Source: Chrysopilus asiliformis (lineage: Eukaryota; Arthropoda; Insecta; Diptera; Rhagionidae). From it: a stretch of DNA of 64,000 bases. Both the position numbers and the translations under genes were made by a program. The stretch is from assembly GCA_964034945.1 (NCBI GenBank), contig OZ035963.1:49446532-49510531 (forward strand). Reading direction: 5' to 3'. Positions 56,531 to 64,000 of this stretch are shown here, piece by piece. Under the pieces are notes generated by a model. The model was not told where the DNA came from. It saw only the letters and a program-made list of their open reading frames with translations, and did no database searches. Position 1 is the stretch's first letter, and the number at the start of each line of letters is the position of its first letter.

Positions 56531-57640
56531 CCAAATGCAGTTTTTTTCCCCTAGGCGCCGTTTTACCTTGGCACGGCTCTAATTCTAATACTGTATTTAA
56601 AAATCCATTGAAAATTTGATGACATATTTTTTTTTTAATTTGGTATTTTTAATAAAGTCTGTGTTTCAAAAAAATACACAATTAAATCATTCACGCGAGA
56701 GATTATAGTTTTAAAATCACACAAATTTTCTAAAAGAAATTTTCCTGACCATTGCATAAATTTTTCTGCTTATCGACGTAGTTTATTTCTTTTATTACCT
56801 CATAAGAGGTAAAATTTGTGATATACAGTATAGAAATAGTATTGTAAATACTTTATTATACCCCAACATAACATTACATGTACACATGACAAATTTCCAA
56901 TGCTATCAATCATGCATAAGAATGATTTCAGTTGAAAATATGCACTTCAGTATTACAAATCTTTTGGAAAAATATTCTTATGGAAATTCACTTGAAATCC
57001 TTGATATTGTGGCACACTCCATTGTCTTGTTTTATCGGTTTTTCAAATTCTAGTACTCAAATGACTGCATCAAATATGGAATATTGAGCAACGTTGAGAA
57101 CATATTGACCTGAAAAGTTCATGTTCCGGAATATATTTCCAATAAGGTTGATTGAATATCGAATAATTTGATTCAATTCTGTAGGTGACATTCAATTTAT
57201 GAATTTTTCAATCGGAAAAATTGCATTGTATTTCGCACAAAGATGAGATTTTTATATAAGAAAGTTTTTATTAAAAGAACTTATTATTGTGATTGTGATT
57301 GATTACCGTAATTTTGAAATAAATCGAACTTTGTAATATAAAAAGCACTGAGAAAGAAAATTGGGTCAAAGAAAATAGTTTTAGGGGGTCTTTGCTGGTT
57401 CATCTCTAATATAAATGTAAAATGTGGCATCTGTCAGAACATCGGTATGTCTGAAGTTGGCGCAAAAACAACTTGCCCGACTAGTACCAAATTTTAGGGT
57501 GAGGCTCTTAGTATCAAAAAACGAGTTATTAGCTATGAGTCAATCCGAAATTTTGCTCTTTTTGTACCCTTTCCGTAGCTGTCTTGCGAAACGCAACTGT
57601 AATCATAGAGAACATTTTTGGGAATAAAAATTAATCTCAC
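56531..57640. other. AT-rich sequence, nothing recognised
   Basis: No repeat arms, RNA genes or coding motifs were found. Confidence 0.4.
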
Positions 57641-57790
57641 CCCGTCTAAGTGAACCCCCTCTCCTATGGAAATGAAATGAAATTTGTTTAGAATAAAATG
57701 AAATTTGTTTAGAATATGATTTTACATAACTTATCTACACATCAAAATCTAGTTAAACCACTGCTTCCCCCTCCCCCACAGTAATTTAAT
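57641..57790 (-). repeat. Dispersed repeat family B, short fragment
   Basis: TTTAGAATATGATTTTACAT, CACATCAAAATCTAGTTAAA and CCACTGCTTCCCCCTCCCCC correspond to the internal units of the copy at 29063-29457. Confidence 0.5.
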
Positions 57791-57901
57791 TTGTTTTTCT
57801 ATTTTCTGTTATCACATTTTGTATAATTTCTGTTCCTTTATGTCCTATTTTAACTAAGTTTTATGCTATGCAGTCTACCCCGACATTTCACCACTGAAGG
57901 C

Positions 57902-57946
57902 ACGTATCTGCCACTAAATAAGATACACTTTTAGTGGCAGATACGT
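57902..57946. repeat. Perfect hairpin, 17-bp arms
   Basis: ACGTATCTGCCACTAAA (57902-57918) and its exact inverse (57930-57946) are separated by 11 bases. No neighbouring gene explains it. Confidence 0.9.
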
Positions 57947-58634
57947 AACTTACCACAAAAATGATAATTAAAAGTCAGGCAATTATGATTGGAAAAGTTT
58001 TTAAAGGTTTTTTACACCGGCGATATTTTCCCATATTTTTAAAATCCGAAGAAGGTTTTCTTTATTTTTAAAATGACTAAAGCACTAATTCCCCTCTGTA
58101 CAAATCGATTGTTCAAAACTTTTCTCGATTAAAATTAATACGAAAAAAACCATTTATCGGACTTGTCGTCTTGTTTCTTGCCAGAAATTTCCTACTCGCA
58201 TTTTCCATTTTCATCAACCAATAATCCGATCAGTCAATCAAACATTAACGACTATCCTCTGGCACATCGAGAATAAACAGAAAATGTTTTCAAGCTGTTG
58301 GATGAATAAAATTAATGAGGCATATTAATTAACAAATCTCCCTTTATCACGAAGTACAGAAAAATTTAATTGGAAAATGTTGAGTGTAAAGATTATATTT
58401 TATTGATCTTCGCAAAGTTAAATTTGCATTGGAATTTTAGACTGATAGAGGTTTGGGATTTTTTTTTTTGTTTTTTGGTTAATTGAAAAATTTAAGTGGT
58501 GTTTCAAATTAAACTTGATTGAAAAACTTTTAATCGATTTTATTTAAAATTATTAAAATCACTGCTGTGGAAAATTCCCAACGAAAATTAAAATTTTTAA
58601 GGGTTTCAATTAAATATTTTTTCAATTTGAAATG
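57947..58634. other. AT-rich sequence, nothing recognised
   Basis: No feature could be supported in this interval. Confidence 0.4.
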
Positions 58635-59130
58635 CTATCTTATATATAAAATCGTTTAACCTGACTGACTGATTGACTGACTGATTGACTGACTGATTGA
58701 CTGACTGATTGACTGACTGATTGACTGACTGATTGACTGACTGATTGACTGACGGATTGACTGACTGATTGACTGACTGATTGACTGACTGATTGACTGA
58801 CTGATTGACTGACTGATTGACTGACTGATTAACTGACTGACCGACTCATCAACGTCCAGCCCAAACCCCCGAAGATAGAAACTTGAAACTTTCACAGTAT
58901 GTCCCAACCAACACGTAGGCGCTCACTAAGGCGGGGTTTTCCGAAATTTTACTGCTAAGGGGGTAAACGGGGGCTAAAGGGGTTTGGGTGTTTCTGAACC
59001 GTGATTTTCGCCATTAATCCTGCTCAATGGGAGGCTGAAAAGTTTCACTCGGGGGTTCTCGGGGTCCCTGATCACGAATCTGGTGTTAGACTCGCGACGG
59101 AGTGTCCTGCAAGGATAAGGTTTTTCCGAT
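58635..59130 (-). repeat. Dispersed repeat family C, copy 3
   Basis: It begins with the reversed tail TATATAAAATCGTTTAACC, then the microsatellite GATTGACTGACT (58663-58845). The conserved block follows (CACTAAGGCGGGGTTTTCCG; TTAATCCTGCTCAATGGGAG), then one CTGATCACGAATCTGGTGTT unit. It is truncated before the head. Confidence 0.8.
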
Positions 59131-59820
59131 TTTCTTCGTATTCTAAAACATGGGGAAAAAATAACAACCCTGGATAGATGTAGGTTCGTAACAACGAGTA
59201 ATAAATCTCAAGGTTACGAGTCTATATAACTTTTTTTGAATAAAAGTCTTGCAGGGGTTGGTTTTTTGAGAAAATTACTTCCTATGTAGCTACGCTATGA
59301 CTCGTGGTTATATAGTCGCTATGAGGTAAGCAAAACCACGAAAGTTTTTAGGACGAATAAGTTTTGTTCGCGGCGTTGTCGGAAGGGCGTATTTTTTTTA
59401 TCCGACTTCCTGTTATTTTGGTATACTCAACATGAAGAAACATTTTTTTCATGACACATGCAACGGAAATATGCCTTTCGATGCTTCCGTAGCGGTTAGA
59501 AAGTTGCGTTTTCGGCCCTAGGGGCGAAAGTATGATCAGCTGGCCGAAAGTGTGTTTTCGCGACGTGTTTCTCGTACCACAAAATACCACAGAATACAGA
59601 AGACAAACTTCATAGGCAGAAAACGCTAGAGTAAGCAGTACAGCCATATATGCTTCTAACCGAAAATTTGTGAATAAAACTGAACGAGTGTGAAGTTAGC
59701 TGCACTAACGATGTGTGGTTTAGTTGAGCAGCATTGCCGATTTCCATTTTTTTATGTTGATTTTTTATTTCAGAGGAAAGAAATTTAAAAATTAAAATCT
59801 GTTTTGACCAACATTTCTTA
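59131..59820. other. Unassigned sequence left of the Harbinger relic
   Basis: Two minus-strand open frames (99 and 129 codons, 59348-59999) overlap the Harbinger element end or lack motifs. No gene is supported. Confidence 0.4.
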
Positions 59821-59961
59821 GGCTGCAAACAAAGTAAATGCGACGAACGATGCGATACGATGCACGATGCGATAAAAACGACGAGTGCACACAGTGATGT
59901 GTCCGATGTAAACGACAGTTGACAGCTGTGAACTTCAAAAGTTTTTTCACAAACTCTGAAA

Positions 59962-60165
59962 ATGTCACTTGATTTTGTTCTTGCTGGAAATTCTGCCACA
60001 GCTTTCTTTCTTTTGTTCTGTAGAGATGGTATCCACGAAATAAATCAGGGCAGAATGTTGTACGGCGAGTTTCATCATCTTTATCCTGTTTTAAGAAAAC
60101 ATCCAGACCGCTTCCGCAATTATTTTCGAATGGACATGGACACATTCGATTACATTTTAGGATAA
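59962..60165 (+). pseudogene. Harbinger transposase, N-terminal fragment
   Basis: Harbinger (HARBI1-like) transposase is a DDE nuclease that cuts at TTA/TAA sites. The fragment opens with MSLDFVLAGNSATAFFLLF and continues to GEFHHLYPVLRKHPDRFRNY and FRMDMDTFDYIL. The last part is the conserved Phe/Tyr-Arg-Met-x(4)-Phe-Asp-Tyr-Ile-Leu segment just before the catalytic domain. A stop follows immediately at 60163-60165, where the internal deletion joins other sequence. All catalytic DDE residues are missing (the full protein is usually 350-450 residues). The ATG at 59962 is the first in frame and ~140 bases inside the element end, a plausible original start. Confidence 0.8.
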
Positions 60166-60318
60166 ACATTACCATCTTTTTCCAAATCAATTGCAATCAG
60201 CTCCTAAACTTTGTCTGTGTACTTGTTGTTTTTGTGTAGTGGATGTCTTTTATCGAACAAAACATTTTTATTTCTGACCAACTCAATCAATTTTTCCACG
60301 TCCATTGGTTCTTCCACT
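60158..60318 (-). pseudogene. Harbinger-borne MADF-domain accessory protein, fragment
   Basis: Minus-strand codons from ATG 60305 read MDVEKLIELVRNKNVLFDKR, then HPLHKNNKYTDKV, a stop, and ELIAIDLEKDG. This matches the N-terminal half of the MADF (SANT-related) DNA-binding domain: Leu-Ile-x-Leu-Val, then Leu-Phe/Tyr-Asp, His-Pro and Tyr-x-x. The in-frame TAG sits where the family has Trp, one base from TGG. A 57-bp intron is indicated just upstream (donor GTAAGT from 60373, acceptor ending 60317). The domain is cut off near 60160 by the deletion that also ends the transposase. In intact elements this protein is the DNA-binding partner of the transposase (family knowledge). Confidence 0.7.
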
Positions 60319-60599
60319 AGTGAAAAAGATGTTACTTGGATAATTATACGTTCAATAAAAATATTTTACTTACTTTTAAGAAAATAATGCGGAAAACTCA
60401 AATGAAATTTTGAGCTGTCAGAATTTAATGGCGCGATGCTAAACGATGTGTACGACAGAATGCTTTCCATTCTATCGCGTCGTTTACATCGTTCAGCACC
60501 GTGTATCGCATGGTCGCCACTTCCATTTAGTTCAATGGTTTCCTTAGCATCGTGCATCGTATCGTATCGTTCGTCGCATTTACTTTGTTTGCAGCCTTA

Positions 60600-60900
60600 G
60601 TAATAAAACGAATTTATAGAATATACACTGTGTTAAGGAAAGTGTCACACCATTACGAAAAAATCAACATTCATAAAGTTTTGAGTCATATTTCAATTTT
60701 TGAAATTTATAATAATATCATGTCCTTACCAGGATTACTAATCATTTCTTAAATCCTTGTCTGAAGTTAGGTTGGTGATTTACAAAAGAAGTATTGTGGG
60801 AGGTGAGTTCAATTTTTTATCGAATGCGTGGAATGGTGCGAAACTTTCTTAACACACTGTAGTTGTTTTGTTTCTTTTAAAAATTTACTTCTGTTGAAGT
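60600..60900. other. AT-rich sequence, nothing recognised
   Basis: AGGAAAGTGTCACACC at about 60637 and its near inverse ATGGTGCGAAACTTTCTTAA at about 60833 hint at another eroded inverted-repeat pair. No gene is seen. Confidence 0.35.
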
Positions 60901-60985
60901 CAGGGGGCTTCGCCCCCCGGACCCCGTGACCGGGGCTCCGCCCCTTGGCCCCGTATGGGGGTTTCGCCCGCCAAACCCCCTTTTG
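60901..60985 (+). repeat. GC-rich low-complexity patch
   Basis: GGGGGCTTCGCCCCCCGGAC followed by GGGGCTCCGCCCCTTGG and GGGGGTTTCGCCC is strongly GC-rich inside AT-rich DNA. Such GGGGCTCCGCCCC runs occur in repeats of many eukaryotes (from memory). It can form several small hairpins. Confidence 0.6.
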
Positions 60986-61056
60986 CGTTACTCTCCAGTA
61001 CGAAAATCGCATTTAAATGGAATCTCAAGTCATATTTTCAATGAATTTGTTATGAA

Positions 61057-61175
61057 AAATTGTATACGCAACTCGGAGCGAGTCAACGATTTCACTCGTG
61101 TGATATTTGCCCTCGCTTCGCTCGTGCAGCTTACTTCACACTCGTGAAATCGCTGACTTTCGCCCCTTGTTGCGT
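61057..61175. repeat. Inverted repeat with ACTCGTG arms
   Basis: ACGCAACTCGGAGCGAGTCA with ACGATTTCACTCGTGTGA pairs imperfectly with TCACACTCGTGAAATCGCTG and GTTGCGT. The core holds CCTCGCTTCGCTCG. It is probably a small fold-back element. Confidence 0.7.
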
Positions 61176-61221
61176 AATATACTATTTTGCAAAACATCAT
61201 CTTTTTTACTGAAGAATATCT

Positions 61222-61785
61222 GTACAGCGATTTTTGTGCAAAAGGTGATAATTTTCCCGTGATCTTTCCCGTGATAAATGAAATGGGAAGTTTTTCAAAT
61301 TTCAATTCAGAAAGTCACAAGACTGGGAAATTTTACAACAAAAAAAAATTTGGTTATGGCAACCCGGTTGCCCTGACAGTTGTCAATTTAATGTGGGTTT
61401 ATTTTCAGTTTGTCGAAGGTTTCGGTCGTTTTTGCGGCTTATATTTACACAAAATGGTTTTTTTACAGATGAAGTTTTGATTTTATTTTATAACGATGGA
61501 GGAGACACATCTAATATGACAGGAATTCGCGTATTACAAATTTCAACACACAAAACAAAACTCAGCCACCCTCGAAAAATCTCGGTGCGTCAGTGACAGT
61601 TCAAAGTGAAGAGCACAGCTAGTGTGACCATATACAAATTTCAAGGGAAATTTCCAGTCGATTTTCCAATAAAATCTCACCAATACAGGTGCATGCAAAC
61701 AAGCATACATTAACAGGAATTTGTGTCTTTATTGTTATCACGGCTTTTATCACTTATCATCACCTTTTGCACAAAAATCGCTGTA
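61222..61785. mobile_element. Fold-back element, ~28-bp terminal repeats
   Basis: GTACAGCGATTTTTGTGCAA with AAGGTGAT (61222-61249) is exactly inverted at 61758-61785. Subterminal CGTGATAA and TTATCACG also pair. A small inner palindrome, GGCAACCCGGTTGCC, lies at 61359. No recognised coding sequence and no clear target duplication. Confidence 0.75.
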
Positions 61786-63550
61786 CTGGTTACCCTATGC
61801 GTAATTAACCAACACTGACACTGACCCCCTGTGCATCTGCACATGTTGCACTTGCTTATTATTTACGATTCTGTTAAAATCTATAAATAATTGTATTTGC
61901 GAATTTCTTAATCAAATTATTTTTGATTGCATTCATTGTTCGGCATTTAGCGCAAAAAGTATGTCAATAAAAACAGATCTAACTCTTTCCTGTAAATTAT
62001 TATGATTGACAGGGATATCAAGTTTTTTTTTCTTCTTTTTATTTTATTCAGTTTTATGACGGGAAAATACTTTTGGGAACACACGTGACAGGTCACACAT
62101 CTCATCACACATAAAAAAAAAAGTTTTTGCCAAGAATATGTTTAACAAGATAGACAACCCCAAACACAAGTCTCCGACTTCGCCTTGACTTTTATCCTTG
62201 GGTTCTAGATTAGTCCTCAGGGATCGCAATGTGAACCTGACAACTAAGAAGGATGAAAAAAAAATCTATTTTTTCTTAGAATTTCACTTCCCCAAATGAA
62301 TAGTCCTTAGCAAAAAATGTCTCTCGTATTTATATACTCGTACCGCAAATTATTATATGTACAGGACATTTAATAATGTTGATACAAACGTGAATTTCAA
62401 ATAATAATTTATTCACTTTAAAACTTTTCCACTTGTCTACTTTTTTTCCATTTTTCTCTCTAATATGTTAATAATATTAAATAGAAGTGTAGAAAGCGAT
62501 CCTCTCAACTTATTCCTAAAGGATATTTTAATGCCTATAGGAATATTAAAGGGAATATTAAAAGTCACTTTATCGTTTTTTTTCCTATAGAGTAAACATA
62601 AAAGTTTTACCGAAGAAGATTTTCTTATTCTTTAAGAATGCCAGAAGTGGGTATCAAAGTGAAAATATATGCTTTTGTTACCGATAATGACTTTTATAAA
62701 AAAAATACAACATTTTCATAAGGATAAGCGTTATATCCGCCAACAGTAAAAAATGATAAAGCGCTCTTTATTTCGCCGAGATGTACAGGGGAAGGCATTA
62801 AAAGTCGAAAAACGTTTTTTGCATGTTGATTTATGCTAAAAGAAAAAATACGGATAAAATACTAGCAAGTAAAAAAAAGTATACTAAAGATTTCTGTTAC
62901 CAGGATATTTTTTTTTGCCTTTTTATTCAGATTTTTTTTACTCGTATTTCGTTTAACCAGGGAAAAATTCAAGTTTTCTTATTTTCGTATTCATTTTTTT
63001 TTGCGATATTTATTTTCAGCACAATCCATGCCAGTAGCGACAACAAGATACCAAAAAAGTTTTCCACTTTTCCCAGCTTTCCCAGTTTCTCGTCGGAGGG
63101 AAAAAAATACTTTAAAGTTTTCTTGGTCCTTGTGTGCCGGTGCTCAAAGAAGGTTGAAACTAAAAAGATTTGCCACCACTCTAATGTCGAGTTTTTGTTA
63201 GATTTCCAAAGAAATTTCAATTGAGATTTCAATTCATTGTTGTACACTTAGAGTGGTTAGTTAGGGGAACAACTAAGAGAGAACTTTTTAAGGACTTTAG
63301 AGTGACATTTAATTATATTAACTAGTCTTAAATATTAGGACAAAAGTGTCGCGGAAAAAATCGCGTTTCATTTTAAATACAACAATACCAAACACATTTT
63401 CCAGAATAAAATGCATTTAGAATTTTCCCACAATAAATGCAAAGACGCCGAATAATTTTTAAAGTAAATCAAGAAAACTGTAGTTTGTTGTTTATTGCAT
63501 ATTTTTGTTCCCATTTAGAAAATTAAAATCAAATTGTGAGAAAAAGTACT
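61786..63550. other. AT-rich sequence, nothing recognised
   Basis: Overlapping open frames up to 133 codons (62823-63247) on both strands have Phe/Lys-rich, low-complexity composition and no domain. No gene is supported. Confidence 0.4.
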
Positions 63551-63555
63551 ACTTG

Positions 63556-63607
63556 TGAGAAAAGTTAAGTGTATTTAAACTTATTTAAATACGCTTAACT
63601 TTTCTCA
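63556..63607. repeat. Hairpin, 24-bp arms
   Basis: TGAGAAAAGTTAAGTGTATT with TAAA (63556-63579) is inverted at 63584-63607 with one mismatch and a 4-base loop. It immediately precedes a family F fragment. Confidence 0.9.
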
Positions 63608-63644
63608 GAAAACGTTTTTCAATACATAATTTTTTGGTCATAAT

Positions 63645-63790
63645 TTTTTACTTTAATATACGAAGTACAAAAAAAGTATTGTATGATGCAAATTTTCGAT
63701 CTCTTAATTTTGCATAAACTACATTTCCCGAGTCGATTGGAGCATCATTACAAAAATGTCTTTCTGTGTGTCAGTATGTATATTCAAAAA
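63645..63790 (+). repeat. Dispersed repeat family F, head fragment
   Basis: AATATACGAAGTACAAAAAA, GATCTCTTAATTTTGCATAA, CATTTCCCGAGTCGATTGGA and the short TCTGTGTGTCAGTATG stretch match 1990-2130. The rest of the family is absent. Confidence 0.65.
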
Positions 63791-64000
63791 CCCATGGATC
63801 TAGAGCAGGCATCATCAGCTAGTGGCTCGGCTGGCTCATCACACAGATTGGCTTTAACAGCGTAGCCACTATAATCGACCTTTTATTGTGTGCTGTAATG
63901 CTCGTGTGTGCGGCTTCGGATCGCAGGAATAAAACGAATCGTGCTTTGAGTTGGAATCGGTGCATTATTAGCATGACGCATTTCATTTTAAATCAGTTCG
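63791..64000. other. Window end, nothing recognised
   Basis: AGCAGGCATCATCAGCTAGT and GGCTCGGCTGGCTCATCAC are GC-richer and may start another feature that continues beyond the window. Confidence 0.3.

Larger units (their letters stand above)
59821..60596. mobile_element. PIF/Harbinger deletion derivative
   Basis: The terminal inverted repeats begin GGCTGCAAACAAAGTAAATG and continue through CGACGAACGATRCGATACG and ATGCACGATGC, about 50 bp. TTA is duplicated exactly (59818-59820; 60597-60599). The interior keeps the start of a Harbinger transposase on the plus strand and a MADF-domain accessory gene on the minus strand, meeting near 60160. This is the two-gene layout of PIF/Harbinger with the middle deleted. 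At 776 bp it cannot move by itself. Confidence 0.9.

Noticed and set aside
59348..59999. Minus-strand frames of 99 and 129 codons as a host gene
   Set aside because: They run into the Harbinger terminal repeat and antisense to its transposase fragment, with no recognisable domain.
62823..63247. 133- and 92-codon frames on opposite strands
   Set aside because: Phe/Lys/Ser-rich low-complexity translation typical of AT-rich noncoding DNA.

Overview
This window looks like gene-poor, repeat-rich nuclear DNA from an AT-rich animal genome, most likely an insect. The evidence is a mariner-type transposase relic, PIF/Harbinger relics with short 57-60 bp GT-AG introns, TTAA-flanked (piggyBac-type) and TA-flanked miniature elements, and many fold-back elements. 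I cannot name the species. I see no convincing intact host protein gene, tRNA gene, rRNA gene or CRISPR array. The only recognisable proteins are broken transposon proteins.

Layout. 1-6840: a composite fold-back element (511-1431), dispersed repeats of families I call F, C and G, and a pogo-like miniature element (4244-4470). 6841-8890: a degraded mariner element, itself split by a ~1 kb insertion carrying tRNA-like pol III boxes. 8888-16610: dispersed families E, A and B, and two fold-back elements (10143-10615; 11556-12646). 16618-26645: a 10 kb tandem array of a 72-bp unit (about 139 copies) with higher-order structure; it is the dominant feature. 26646-36990: further miniature elements, including TTAA-flanked ones at 31767 and 34812, a Harbinger relic at 32096 and an 8-bp microsatellite (36348-36738). 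37715-45080: nested fold-backs, a hexanucleotide-filled TTA-flanked element, a long family C copy and a second, internally deleted mariner (41553-42039). 45784-59130: more copies of families A, B, C, E and G plus a CT-rich microsatellite. 59821-60596: a deletion derivative of a PIF/Harbinger element keeping pieces of both its genes, the transposase and a MADF-domain partner. 60901-64000: a small GC-rich patch, palindromes, a fold-back element and a family F fragment.

Two themes link the region. First, dispersed families A, B, C and E share one plan: a conserved head, degenerate internal ~120 bp tandem units, a tetranucleotide-based microsatellite at a fixed place, and a conserved tail. Second, at least five fold-back elements are flanked by the 3-bp duplication TTA or TAA, as expected for PIF/Harbinger, and some contain relics of Harbinger proteins. 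The family letters are my own labels; homology was judged by eye within this window only.
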